64,000 nt of DNA, from the NCBI GenBank assembly GCA_035647615.1, contig DASRND010000009.1:1-64000 (forward strand). Direction: 5' to 3'. This DNA is from Bacteroidales bacterium (GTDB taxonomy: Bacteria; Bacteroidota; Bacteroidia; Bacteroidales; 4484-276). This document shows positions 7,615-15,897 of the stretch, in pieces. How positions within the stretch are numbered: the stretch's first letter is position 1; the number at the start of each line of letters is the position of its first letter. Both the position numbers and the translations under genes were made by a program. Under the pieces are notes generated by a model. It was not told the DNA's origin, searched no databases, and was given only the letters and a program-made list of their open reading frames with translations.

Positions 7615-8931
7615 TCAAAACGCCAAATGCATCCCCGCTCCCCTTAAAAATGTCCCGAAAAACATCAGCATCAAATAGGCCACGGTAAACAAAACAAAGA
7701 GTGCTAAAACCAAATCTATTTTCTTATTGCTGAATTTCTTTTTAATAAAAAACATAAATAACCAGGTCATCCCCACTAAAAATAAAAAGGGTGCCAAACC
7801 CACGCTGATAATGGGAGGAACACTGGTAAATAATCCTTCCAGATGCAAAACGTATTCATCCAGCACGATCAAAGCCGGCGTTATCACAATGGCTGTTATT
7901 GCCGACCAAAGGATAATTCTGTTGTAGGATTCCCTTGTAAAATCCACCTTACCCTCGCTGCCTGAATATTTCAAAAATGGAATGGCTACAAGACCCGCCA
8001 ACAGTATGGAAGGAATAATGACTACGGCAAAGAATGGGTGAAAATGCAGGATCAATTCCTGAATGCCCTGAAAATACCAGGGAGCCTTTGCCGGATTGGG
8101 GCTGAAGGCCGGATTGGCCTTTTCCTGCAAAGGGGCGTCGATGAGTGTGCTGAATAAAAACACAAATGCCAATAAAGCCAGGGCAACCACCGCTTCGCGC
8201 TTGATGAGATGCGGGTTGGTTTCGACGCGCACGACCTCAGAAGAAGAGATATTTCGCGGCAGGATTACACCCCCAGCTTTCCTTACTTTCCAAAAATGTA
8301 TGAGCATTAAAACAACAAGAAGCGCCGGAAAAACTCCTGTGTGAAAGGTGTAGAAATTGAGCAGTGTTGCGGCTCCTACTTCAGCGCCACCTCTGATAAG
8401 TTCCTTAATCCACTGACCTGCCCAGGGCACATAATCCAACATATTTGTGCTTATCGTGATGGCCCAATAGGAGAGCTGATCCCAGGGCAACAAATATCCT
8501 GTAAAGTTGATAAACACAACGCTCAAAAGCAAAGCGACACCAATTACCCAGTTCCAGTGGCGTGGCGCGGTGAAGGCACCCGACAGAAAAACCCTGACCA
8601 AATGCAGGAAGGTGATGACGATTAAAAACATTCCGCTCCAGTGGTGGATGTTCCTTACAAACTTTCCAAACAGAAGCCCTTCCTGAATGCGCTGGATTGA
8701 ATCGTAGGCAGCTTGCGGGCTTGCCTCATAATGAAAGCGCAGCAGGATTCCGGTAAAAAGCTGTAACAAAATCAGCGTGGTAGCCATACCGCCCAGACCG
8801 CACGTATGTGTAAACCGAAGATTTGCTTCCGGCATTTGATAGGGATGAAGGTGCAAAAGGAAGTTTCTTCCTTTTGCGGACTTCGGTGGACGCGCATCGA
8901 GCTGATCAATATTTAGTTTTTCAACATTCAT
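7615..8931 (-). CDS. Cytochrome b of a bc-type quinol:acceptor oxidoreductase (b6-subunit IV fused form)
   Basis: A 438-residue polytopic membrane protein from the ATG at 8931; a TTG 12 bases upstream is less likely. It has the di-heme four-helix core with paired histidines 13 residues apart, as in HHWSGMFLIVITFLHLVRVF and the HTGVFP...HFWKVRKAGG helix. The C-terminal half has the PWYF motif at the position of the PEWY loop of the quinol-oxidising site. The protein oxidises quinol at the outer face and returns one electron across the membrane. Its neighbours are Rieske and an octaheme cytochrome, and no cytochrome c1 is present. A TATTTTTG -7-like octamer (8941-8948 on the minus strand) lies only 9 bases upstream of the ATG, so the leader would be very short. 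Confidence 0.9.
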   Translation of the reverse strand: MNVEKLNIDQLDARPPKSAKGRNFLLHLHPYQMPEANLRFTHTCGLGGMATTLILLQLFTGILLRFHYEASPQAAYDSIQRIQEGLLFGKFVRNIHHWSGMFLIVITFLHLVRVFLSGAFTAPRHWNWVIGVALLLSVVFINFTGYLLPWDQLSYWAITISTNMLDYVPWAGQWIKELIRGGAEVGAATLLNFYTFHTGVFPALLVVLMLIHFWKVRKAGGVILPRNISSSEVVRVETNPHLIKREAVVALALLAFVFLFSTLIDAPLQEKANPAFSPNPAKAPWYFQGIQELILHFHPFFAVVIIPSILLAGLVAIPFLKYSGSEGKVDFTRESYNRIILWSAITAIVITPALIVLDEYVLHLEGLFTSVPPIISVGLAPFLFLVGMTWLFMFFIKKKFSNKKIDLVLALFVLFTVAYLMLMFFGTFLRGAGMHLAF

Positions 8932-9268
8932 TTTCAAGCCCAAAAATAGTTGTATTTATGATTTTGTTTGATTTATCATATAATTTGGATTAAAAATGAA
9001 TAGGGATAAATCAATTCCTCTCAAATGGGAATTGTGTTTTAATTTCAGAAAAAATATTTTACGATGAAATGACCGATAAAAAACACTCAAAAAGTTACAA
9101 CAAAACTCAAAATCACTTCGCCTCCATTCCGCATTTTAGTATTCTCACAGGATGCGCTGCGCCGTGTTTTAGTGCCAGCGTATCTTCAGTTTTCTATTGC
9201 TGCCGTAATATTTTCCTACACACCAGGTGCAACCTTTTGCGATCAAAAGGCCTCCTTATTAAAAATCA
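8932..9268. other. Divergent intergenic region between cytochrome b and an ECF sigma gene
   Basis: This 337-base region separates two divergent genes and should hold promoters for both. The part beside cytochrome b (8940-9060) is AT-rich; the part beside the sigma gene is mixed. I see no convincing -33/-7 pair for the sigma gene and no coding sequence; short open frames here have no recognisable features. Confidence 0.5.
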
Positions 9269-9805
9269 ATGTTGGTGGATCAGAAAACGAAGTCAGAAAA
9301 GATAATAGAGGGGTGCAGACAGAACAACCGCAAAGCACAAAAAGCTCTTTACGAATTGTATTGCGATGCTATGTATACAACTACCTACCGGATTTTGAAC
9401 CACCGCGACGATGCGCACGATGTTCTGCAGGAAGCGTTCATTGAAGTGTTTAAACATATCAAAAGTTTCAGAGGCGATTCCACTATCGGAGCCTGGATAA
9501 AAACCATTGTGGTGCGCAAAGCACTGGCAAAAATTCGACAGACGAAACTAACTGATCGGTTGGATGAAAATGGCTACAACGTTCCGGTTGAATTTCCGGA
9601 AGACCTCTCCGGGGAATATCTCGAACAAATTATTCTTTCGCTGCCCGAAGGCTACCGCACGGTATTTTTACTGATAGAAGTGGAAGGATACAGCCACCGC
9701 GAGACGGGCGAATTGTTGGGAATTTCGGAGGGCGGATCGAAATCGCAGCTCTCGAGAGCAAAAAAATTATTACGCATCAAAATTGAAAAAATCAACGCCG
9801 TATGA
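9269..9805 (+). CDS. ECF-type RNA polymerase sigma factor
   Basis: A 178-residue extracytoplasmic-function sigma factor. Region 2 spans about residues 20-90 (ALYELYCDAMYTTTYRIL, DDAHDVLQEAFIEVFKHI, STIGAWIKTIVVRKAL) and region 4 about 118-172 (LPEGYRTVFLLIEVEGYSHRE, then the LLGISEGGSKSQLSRAK helix-turn-helix). It directs RNA polymerase to a dedicated regulon. The next gene starts within its stop codon (ATGA overlap, 9802-9805), so the two are translationally coupled, and that gene is the obvious candidate partner. The ATG at 9269 gives the normal family length. Confidence 0.9.
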   Translation: MLVDQKTKSEKIIEGCRQNNRKAQKALYELYCDAMYTTTYRILNHRDDAHDVLQEAFIEVFKHIKSFRGDSTIGAWIKTIVVRKALAKIRQTKLTDRLDENGYNVPVEFPEDLSGEYLEQIILSLPEGYRTVFLLIEVEGYSHRETGELLGISEGGSKSQLSRAKKLLRIKIEKINAV

Positions 9806-11220
9806 AACAGGCAGCACCACTTAACCGTAAGCTTTCCGACCGCTTGCCGCAGCACAAACCCGACAGGGATGTGTGGGCAGGCATCGAAGGTGCTTTGCCC
9901 GGAGGTGCTGCCGGGGGCTTGCATGGTAAACTTCCGGTGCACCGACCCAATGCGGGTCTGTGGACAAAAATCAGCCAAAGCCTGCCGCACTCCTGGTATG
10001 CGACGTACCGCAATTATTTACGAGCTTTGGCGGTAATTCTTTTGCTGCTGCCGGGCTGGTACTTCAACCTTGACCTTCGCCGCGACCATCAAGAAATCAA
10101 TTTAACAAAACCATCAGCGTTAGAATTGGCTATTGAAAATAAGGAGTCGCAGCAATCTGCACCGGAGCTGTCGGATGGCCTGCGAGCGCAGGAGGAATCT
10201 TTAAATTCTCAGATCATTAACGAAAGTGAAAACAATAAGCTGGCGGAGCTTCAACAAGAAAAACCGCTTAGCGCGATAAAACCCGCCCTGCCCCCGGAAA
10301 CCGAAAATCTCCAATCAGGCACCAGCCAGCTATCAAATCCAACTCTGCAAAACACCACTTTTGATAACCCGAAAGAAAAAACAGACCAAATAGCTTTGTC
10401 CGTTTTGCCTGCAAAGCAGACCGGCCTGCCGGCAAAATACAGCAATATCAAAAGCCCAAAAATCCGAAAACAAAACGGATTCGGTTTTAACAATCCTCAC
10501 AGCAAGCTACTTTTCGAAGCAGGTATTTATGTGCAGCCTACGCTTATTCAAAATATCTCAACCGTCAACGATGACCGGAACTACAGCACTGCCGTCGGAA
10601 TTTCGGTGGCTATGCACATCGACAATTTTATTCTGGAATCGGGTGTGAGCTACCGCGAGTTGGCTTTTGACGACAAGATTGCCTGGGATTATTATCATTT
10701 TGAATTTGTGGGTACACTCATCAACACCGAACATTACGAGCTTGAGAATTACATCAGCGAACAGGGCGACAGCCTCGTGCGGCGGGTTTATCAGATCGAG
10801 CTGGTGGATGTGTATGATTCGCTGTATGTAGAAGAAGAGAACAGCGACCGGATAAAACTCTCGGCCATCAATGTGCCGCTAACGTTGGGATACCGCCTGC
10901 GCGACAATGGCAACTTTTATTTCGATTTGAAAACCGGTCTGGACATGATGATCGTAACAGGAAAAGTGGTGCCCGGCAAACCCGGTAGTCCCGACGACAT
11001 CAAATACCTCGAAACCCAAAACAACCTGATGGAGAAGTACAATGTGAAATGGAAATATCACCTGGCACTGGGCGTCGGATACAGAGTAGGACGATCGCTT
11101 GCTGTGCATGCCGAGCCTTCGCTGTGGTGGTATCCCGAAGGAATCCGCAACAACAGCGACCACAGCACCAAAAATCCATTCGAGGCAGGAGTGAAATTAG
11201 GATTAAGGTGGACTTTTTAA
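9802..11220 (+). CDS. Putative sigma partner: cytosolic head, one TM helix, linker and C-terminal beta-barrel-like domain
   Basis: This 472-residue protein is coupled to the sigma factor. Visible parts: a Pro/Gly-rich cytosolic N-terminus with two similar W-x-KI/GIE motifs (DVWAGIEGAL and GLWTKISQSL, about residues 23-60); one transmembrane helix (about 71-89); a disordered Gln/Glu/Ser/Asn-rich linker to about 215; and a domain of about 250 residues with alternating amphipathic strands (for example LLFEAGIYVQPTL, FILESGVSYREL, YHLALGVGYRVG). It ends in GLRWTF, a C-terminal aromatic as in outer-membrane barrels. Position suggests an anti-sigma-like sensor. A barrel fused to an inner-membrane anchor is topologically strange; it may bridge both membranes or be an anchored periplasmic beta-sandwich. 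No named family recognised. Confidence 0.6.
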   Translation: MKQAAPLNRKLSDRLPQHKPDRDVWAGIEGALPGGAAGGLHGKLPVHRPNAGLWTKISQSLPHSWYATYRNYLRALAVILLLLPGWYFNLDLRRDHQEINLTKPSALELAIENKESQQSAPELSDGLRAQEESLNSQIINESENNKLAELQQEKPLSAIKPALPPETENLQSGTSQLSNPTLQNTTFDNPKEKTDQIALSVLPAKQTGLPAKYSNIKSPKIRKQNGFGFNNPHSKLLFEAGIYVQPTLIQNISTVNDDRNYSTAVGISVAMHIDNFILESGVSYRELAFDDKIAWDYYHFEFVGTLINTEHYELENYISEQGDSLVRRVYQIELVDVYDSLYVEEENSDRIKLSAINVPLTLGYRLRDNGNFYFDLKTGLDMMIVTGKVVPGKPGSPDDIKYLETQNNLMEKYNVKWKYHLALGVGYRVGRSLAVHAEPSLWWYPEGIRNNSDHSTKNPFEAGVKLGLRWTF

Positions 11221-11266
11221 AACAACCAAGCTCTGATATAATATTTTATAGTCAGTTGATAACTAA

Positions 11267-11430
11267 CCCCGGGCTTTAGCCCGGGGGTAAAAGGCAAAAA
11301 AGTTTCAGTGGGCTTTAGCCCAAATAAAATGAATATAATAATGAGTTCATGGAAAGATACTGATGCAAAAGAATTACGGGCTAAAGCCCGCAGGTTTCTT
11401 ACAGGGCTATCTGACCCCGCCCTGAAGGGC
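11267..11430. repeat. REP-like cluster of GGGCTTTAGCCC palindromes
   Basis: The first palindrome is perfect over 9 bp on each side (CCCCGGGCT-TT-AGCCCGGGG, 11267-11286). The second (11310-11321) shares the same core, and the third (11377-11390) carries the core as CGGGCTaaAGCCCG. Such palindromes resemble the short interspersed REP-type elements seen in Bacteroidota; no RAYT transposase gene is present in this window. Confidence 0.65.
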
Positions 11431-11469
11431 AGGGTTATTGAGATCCTGGAGATGAGCTACACACAATAA
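11341..11469 (+). CDS. Possible 42-residue small protein overlapping REP-like palindromes
   Basis: An open frame starts at ATG 11341 and stops at TAA 11469. The predicted peptide (MSSWKDTDAKELRAKARRF followed by LTGLSDPALKGRVIEILEM...) has a coherent amphipathic helical pattern rich in Lys, Arg, Glu and Leu. Its RAKAR segment is encoded by the third GGGCTTTAGCCC-type palindrome. It could be a genuine small helical protein, a fragment of a larger decayed gene, or chance. I recognise no family. Confidence 0.25.
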   Translation: MSSWKDTDAKELRAKARRFLTGLSDPALKGRVIEILEMSYTQ

Positions 11470-11529
11470 ATATTATCAAAGTCAAGAACAATCAATACCA
11501 TTTTTAATAACCAAAAAACTTTGTAAAAC

Positions 11530-12918
11530 ATGAAACGTCAAATTCTCATTACTTTAACATTTGTGCTGTTTGCAATTTTTGCTTTCGCACAAACCACTAC
11601 CTACGACGATGTAGGGGTGATCGTGAACGACAACAGCCCGGCATCGCTTGCCATCGGGCAATATTTTATGCAGGCGCGCAACATACCGCCGCAAAACATG
11701 ATTCACATCCAAACCATCACCGATGAAGAAATCGATACCACCGAATTTCGCAACATCCAGTATCAGATCAAGAATTACATCCTGCAAAATCAGCTTCAGG
11801 ATCAATTGCATTATCTCGTCACCACCAAGGGCGTTCCTTTTGATATTGCGGTGGATAGTTGCAGTATTCTCCCCCCACAATCATGGAAATATTGCTCTAC
11901 CGTTGAATCGGAGTTAACGTTGCTTTTCAGCGCAGACAGCACACGCATTATACAACAAGGGCACGTTCAAAATCCCTGGTATAAAAGCACTGCACACATC
12001 GAAGATTCTGATACAGACTTGTTGCTGGTTTCGCGGCTCGACGGCAATACGCTTGCTGATGTGTATGCGCTGATCGATCGCAGTGGACCCGGGTCGTACG
12101 TGAACAAAGAATTGGGTCAGCTTGTTTTCGACATCAGTTATCCCCGCGACAGCATAACAGCCTCTCTTTTTATTAACATGATGCAACCAGCCATCGACAC
12201 GCTTACCAATCGGGGTTGGAATGCCTTTTTGCATAGCGATTCTTTGGTGCCATCGGAGCTGAACCATGTGATTAGCTACATAGGATTTATCCACAAACTT
12301 GTGCAGGAGCCGCTTAACTTTTCCTGGGAAAAAGGATCGTTTGCCGAATTGATCGTTCCTGTGCCGGATTTTACTTTTTATGACAGCCTCAATTATAGTG
12401 ATGCTCTGCAATTATCAACGATGATCGGCGAAGGATGTACCGGAGGTGCTACCTATGTCCACGCAACTTTTGCAAGCCTGATAACGAACTACGCGGTTTT
12501 CTTCGATCGCTACACGCTGCAACAGGAGCATCCATACAATCTGGCCGAGAGCTATTATATGGCCACTAAAACACTTTCGTGGATGAACCTTCTGGTGGGC
12601 GATCCCAAAACTACCATCACCACGCAGGGAGGCAGCTCAGTAGAAAGCCCGGCTGCATCTGCCACATTCCGTCTCTATCCTAATCCGGCAAACGGCTTTG
12701 TAAACATTGGCATTAATAATCCCGCAACAACCGAGATTTCAGTTTTAATCCTGGATCAGATGGGTCGGGTATGCCAGCGCCACGAAACGCCGCTCACGGC
12801 GGGGCGAAATGATGTGAAAATCGACATCAGCCAACTGGATGCCGGTTTGTATATTTTGCAAATCGAAGATCAAAAAAACCATACCCGACACGTACAAAAA
12901 CTAATGGTAGGGAGATAA
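11530..12918 (+). CDS. TIGR03790-like secreted protein with T9SS sorting domain
   Basis: A 462-residue protein with signal peptide (about residues 1-20, ending FAFAQ). The body starts DVGVIVNDNSPASLAIGQYF and contains ARNIPPQNMIHI and YLVTTKGVPFDI, hallmarks of the TIGR03790 family. It continues to about residue 365 with GCTGGATYVHATFASL and a VGDPKTTI segment. The C-terminal 80 residues are a type A T9SS sorting domain (FRLYPNPANGFVNI...GLYILQIE). TIGR03790 proteins are surface-associated and of unknown function, and are otherwise noted in exosortase-bearing genomes. Here the T9SS tag supplies the export and anchoring route. It is monocistronic as far as can be seen. Confidence 0.75.
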   Translation: MKRQILITLTFVLFAIFAFAQTTTYDDVGVIVNDNSPASLAIGQYFMQARNIPPQNMIHIQTITDEEIDTTEFRNIQYQIKNYILQNQLQDQLHYLVTTKGVPFDIAVDSCSILPPQSWKYCSTVESELTLLFSADSTRIIQQGHVQNPWYKSTAHIEDSDTDLLLVSRLDGNTLADVYALIDRSGPGSYVNKELGQLVFDISYPRDSITASLFINMMQPAIDTLTNRGWNAFLHSDSLVPSELNHVISYIGFIHKLVQEPLNFSWEKGSFAELIVPVPDFTFYDSLNYSDALQLSTMIGEGCTGGATYVHATFASLITNYAVFFDRYTLQQEHPYNLAESYYMATKTLSWMNLLVGDPKTTITTQGGSSVESPAASATFRLYPNPANGFVNIGINNPATTEISVLILDQMGRVCQRHETPLTAGRNDVKIDISQLDAGLYILQIEDQKNHTRHVQKLMVGR

Positions 12919-12965
12919 AAGCCGGATAATAAATGGAATGGCTATTCGCATCGGAGTGAGGGTGG

Positions 12966-13047
12966 TTGAGCTGGCTTCGACAAGCTCAGCCAACGTGTCG
13001 AGGCCTGGTGGCTGAGCCTGCCGAAGCCAGCCTGTCGAAGCCGTCGA
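12966..13047. repeat. Imperfect inverted repeat of the TTCGACAAGCTCAGCC type
   Basis: GGCTTCGACAAGCTCAGCCA near 12972-12991 is mirrored by TGGCTGAGCCTGCCGAAGCC near 13009-13028 with two mismatches; further GTCGAAGCC copies follow. Related pieces occur at 20565-20608, 25466-25500 and 32512-32603. The unit belongs to a dispersed intergenic repeat family; it lies at the 3' side of the deoxynucleoside kinase gene and could fold as a long hairpin. Confidence 0.7.
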
Positions 13048-13049
13048 AA

Positions 13050-13664
13050 CTAAAACAGCCCGTGCAGCTCCGCGTTGATTTTGTCGATGATTACGCCCAG
13101 GTCTTCGGGCTTCTCGGCAAAGTTGATGTTGTCCACATTTACGATCAGCTTTTTGCCGGCGGTGTAGCTATCTATCCATTGCTCGTATCGTTCGTTGAGG
13201 CTTTTCAGATAATCGAGCCGGATCGACTCTTCGTAGTCGCGGCCACGTTTCTGAATCTGGCGCACCAGCGTGGGCACGGTGGCACGCAGATAAATCAGCA
13301 GATCGGGAGGCTGAATAAAACTCGCCATCAAATCGAACAATGACCTGTAATTGTCGAAGTCGCGTGTGGACATCAGGTTCATCTCGTGCAGGTTGGGCGC
13401 AAAGATGTGGGCGTCTTCGTAAATGGTGCGATCCTGAATAACTTTCTCACCGCTTTCGCGGATTTTGATAATCTGCCGGAAACGGTTATTCAAAAAATAG
13501 ATCTGCAGGTTGAACGACCAGCGCATCATGTCGTCGTAGAAGCTGTGCAGGTAGGGGTTGTTGTCGACTGACTCAAAATGGGGCTCCCACTGAAAATGTT
13601 TGGCAAGCAGTGCGGTGAGGGTGGTTTTCCCTGAACCAATATTTCCGGCTATGGCAATGTGCAT
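13050..13664 (-). CDS. Deoxynucleoside kinase (dNK/dGK-dAK family)
   Basis: A 204-residue kinase with P-loop G7-N-I-G-S-G-K13-T-T at the N-terminus, the substrate-pocket motif ESVDNNPYL (about 31-39), the DRTIYEDAHIF motif (D-R/E catalytic and sugar contacts, about 77-87) and an Arg-rich lid (QKRGRDYEESIRLDYL). It phosphorylates deoxyribonucleosides at the 5' position in nucleotide salvage in the cytosol. Length fits the bacterial family (about 200-225 residues). The base specificity cannot be told from the sequence by eye. It is on the minus strand ahead of a repeat-rich spacer; the neighbouring GH3-like gene has the same orientation but a gap of about 110 bases separates them. Confidence 0.9.
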   Translation of the reverse strand: MHIAIAGNIGSGKTTLTALLAKHFQWEPHFESVDNNPYLHSFYDDMMRWSFNLQIYFLNNRFRQIIKIRESGEKVIQDRTIYEDAHIFAPNLHEMNLMSTRDFDNYRSLFDLMASFIQPPDLLIYLRATVPTLVRQIQKRGRDYEESIRLDYLKSLNERYEQWIDSYTAGKKLIVNVDNINFAEKPEDLGVIIDKINAELHGLF

Positions 13665-13773
13665 CGTTGATCAGAATTTATTGTTTTGTATCAATCCGCT
13701 AAAGTATAAAACAAAATTTGGCCTCCACCCGAAAAAGCCCTTTTTGTCGATAACTTTATCTCTGCTGTGGCTG

Positions 13774-15288
13774 TCAGTCGATCATCTTCAGAATCTCATC
13801 CACATATTCGCGGTCGTTCGACAGGCGCGGCACTTTGTGCTGTCCGCCGAGTTTCTCGCGTTTTTTCAGCCAGTTGTAAAAAGTTTGTTCGGGCACCGAT
13901 TTTATCACCGGCGGCTGTAGCACCATATCTTTGTATCGTTTGGCCTCATAGTCAGAATTCTGGGCTTTGAGCTCCTCGTCGAAGTCGTGTCCAAAAGCTT
14001 CCAGATCGTCGGGCGCTTTGCCAAACTCTATCAGCCATTGGTGGGCTGCTTTTTTATCACCATCAAAATAAATGGGTGCTGCCGTGAATTCTGAAATGCT
14101 GGCTCCATGTTTCTCGCTGGCCGCCGTGAGCGCCTTCTCGGCATTTTCTATTATCAGCTCCTCGCCAAATGCATTGATGAAGCTCCGCGTACGCCCTGTA
14201 ATCTGAATCCTGTATGGGCTGATGCTGGTAAACTTCACTGTGTCGCCAATCATATAGCGCCACAAGCCGCCATTGGTGCTTATCACTATTGCGTAATTCT
14301 TACCCAGCTCTACCTGATCCAGCAGCACGGTGCGGGGGTTTTCTTCTTCTATATTTTCTAGAGGGATAAATTCGTAATAGATGCCGTAGTCGAGCATCAG
14401 CAGCATGTCGCGGTGGTCGGTACGATCCTGGATTCCAAAAAATCCTTCGCTGGCATTGTAGGTCTCCATGTAGCTCATCTTGTCGGAGCGGATCAGTTGT
14501 CTGAACTGCGACCGATAAGGATCGAAATTGACGCCGCCATGAAAAAACACCTCCAGGTTGGGCCACACCTCCGCCAGGTTGTCTTTGCCCGACAGCTCCA
14601 GGATGCGCTTTATCAGCACCAGCGTCCACGATGGCACGCCCGAAATACTCGTCACGTCGTGCTCCAGCGTAACATTCGCCATTTTTTCTATCTTGCTCTC
14701 CCACTCATCCATCAGCGATATCGAACGGCTCGGCGTCTTCTTGACCTGTGCCCATATTGGCAGGTTCTGCATCAGTATCGCCGAAAGGTCGCCCGTATAA
14801 TACGACGCATTGCTCACCTCACTGATGCTACCGCTACCACCCATCGCCAACCCTTTGCCACTAAAAATCGTCGATTCGGGATGATTGTTATAAAAAATCG
14901 ACAGCATATCTTTGCCTGCCTTGTAATGGCACTCCTCCAGCGCCTCGTTGCTCACCGGAATAAATTTACTCTTGTCGTTGGTAGTGCCCGAGCTCTTGGC
15001 AAACCATTTCACCTCGGTATTCCAAAGCAGATTTTGCTCACCCTTCCGCAGTCGCTCTATGTAGGGTTTTAGCTTGTTGTAATCGCTTATCGGCACCCGA
15101 TCCCGGAACTCCTCCGGGCTTTTAATATCCTCATAGCCATACTTCTCGCCCCATTCCGTCTCGGCGCCGGCAGTCATCAGGTTGCGAAACAGCTCCAGCT
15201 GCACCTCATGCGGATACTTCATAAAAAGCTCTATCTGATGGATGCGCTTCTTGATGATCCATGAAAAAAACGAATTGATGATGGGCAT
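13774..15288 (-). CDS. GH3-family (auxin-responsive promoter family) adenylating enzyme
   Basis: A 504-residue member of the GH3/acyl-adenylate-forming superfamily. The ATP-binding P-loop-like motif is AKSSGTTNDKSKFIPVS (about residues 95-111), followed by the usual GKGLAMGGSGS and LWRYMIGDTVKFTS motifs. Plant GH3 enzymes conjugate amino acids to acyl acids; bacterial members are common in Bacteroidota but their substrates are not established. It is a soluble cytosolic protein of normal family length. A TAAATTTG -7-like octamer lies 33 bases upstream. The substrate is unknown and nothing in the neighbourhood reveals it. Confidence 0.85.
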   Translation of the reverse strand: MPIINSFFSWIIKKRIHQIELFMKYPHEVQLELFRNLMTAGAETEWGEKYGYEDIKSPEEFRDRVPISDYNKLKPYIERLRKGEQNLLWNTEVKWFAKSSGTTNDKSKFIPVSNEALEECHYKAGKDMLSIFYNNHPESTIFSGKGLAMGGSGSISEVSNASYYTGDLSAILMQNLPIWAQVKKTPSRSISLMDEWESKIEKMANVTLEHDVTSISGVPSWTLVLIKRILELSGKDNLAEVWPNLEVFFHGGVNFDPYRSQFRQLIRSDKMSYMETYNASEGFFGIQDRTDHRDMLLMLDYGIYYEFIPLENIEEENPRTVLLDQVELGKNYAIVISTNGGLWRYMIGDTVKFTSISPYRIQITGRTRSFINAFGEELIIENAEKALTAASEKHGASISEFTAAPIYFDGDKKAAHQWLIEFGKAPDDLEAFGHDFDEELKAQNSDYEAKRYKDMVLQPPVIKSVPEQTFYNWLKKREKLGGQHKVPRLSNDREYVDEILKMID

Positions 15289-15320
15289 TTTTTGTCGGAT
15301 AATATTATTTGAAAAGGTGG

Positions 15321-15328
15321 CAAATTTA
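15321..15328 (-). promoter_or_regulatory. Candidate -7 element (TAAATTTG) upstream of the GH3-like gene
   Basis: On the minus strand the octamer TAAATTTG matches TAnnTTTG and lies 32 bases before the start codon at 15288. No -33 TTTG is seen at the expected distance. Confidence 0.35.
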
Positions 15329-15418
15329 CAAATAAACCCTCTTCTTATTTAAAAACATCGTCATTACTCTTGATTGGATTTGGGAGGCCGGGCAGGCTTT
15401 CCGCTCTATCCTGCTTGC

Positions 15419-15491
15419 AGCGGGTGTATTTTGCTGCGGCGTGCGGGGGCTTCCTTCGTCAGCCGCCACCGCAGCGCAAAATATCACCCGC
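15419..15491. repeat. Imperfect 22-bp inverted repeat, candidate structured element
   Basis: GCGGGTGTATTTTGCTGCGG at the left and CCGCAGCGCAAAATATCACC(CGC) at the right pair over about 22 bp with two small bulges, leaving a GC-rich loop of about 30 bases. This is far from any start codon and looks like a dispersed intergenic repeat or a structured RNA. Confidence 0.6.
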
Positions 15492-15834
15492 CGCTGCGCA
15501 GGGATGCCGCTCCAATCCCTGCCTCAAAAGCCCGCAACTCATGGCAATAGAAGGGATGAAACAGTTCTCAGCCAACAGTCGGCAGACAGTGTCTTTCATT
15601 TCAACATTCGATATTCTAAGGTTCGATATTCATTGCCAGGGGTTGCATCCCCTGCGGGGCTGCGAACCCCGACGTTCAGCTTAGGCGGTGGTTGAGCGTA
15701 GTCGAAACCTGCCTAAGCTGCATCTATTTCCGCAGGCTTAGCTGCTTCTTTGGTTTCAATTTTCAATAGATAAAAACAGGCAAAGCCTTTAAGAATAAAA
15801 AGAACGAGGCTCAGTCTCGTCCTAACGTCGGGGC

Positions 15835-15897
15835 CACGCTCTATGCGCCATGCTCTTCGCGCCATGCGCCTCGCACCTCGCGCCCCGCGCTTTCGCC
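15835..15897 (+). repeat. Degenerate heptanucleotide array upstream of ispE
   Basis: About nine 7-base units can be read: CACGCTC, TATGCGC, CATGCTC, TTCGCGC, CATGCGC, CTCGCAC, CTCGCGC, CCCGCGC, TTTCGCC. The unit keeps GC at positions 4-5 and C at 7 while the first two positions vary. It abuts the ispE promoter region. Confidence 0.75.

Larger units (their letters stand above)
11221..11529. other. Intergenic region with palindromic GGGCTTTAGCCC elements
   Basis: This 309-base gap holds three palindromes built on GGGCTttAGCCC or its inverse (11267-11286, 11310-11321, 11377-11390), a related GCCCTGAAGGGC palindrome (11419-11430) and one short open frame (11341-11469). No recognisable promoter pair is visible before the gene at 11530. 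Confidence 0.6.

Noticed and set aside
9069..9305. Short open frames upstream of the ECF sigma gene
   Set aside because: They overlap the sigma gene start, lack domains and have poor start context.
12966..13343. Plus-strand open frame opposite the deoxynucleoside kinase gene
   Set aside because: It starts in repeat DNA and is antisense to the P-loop kinase.
15370..15695. Open frames of 80-100 codons in the GH3-ispE gap
   Set aside because: They run through hairpins and repeats, have biased composition and no domain.
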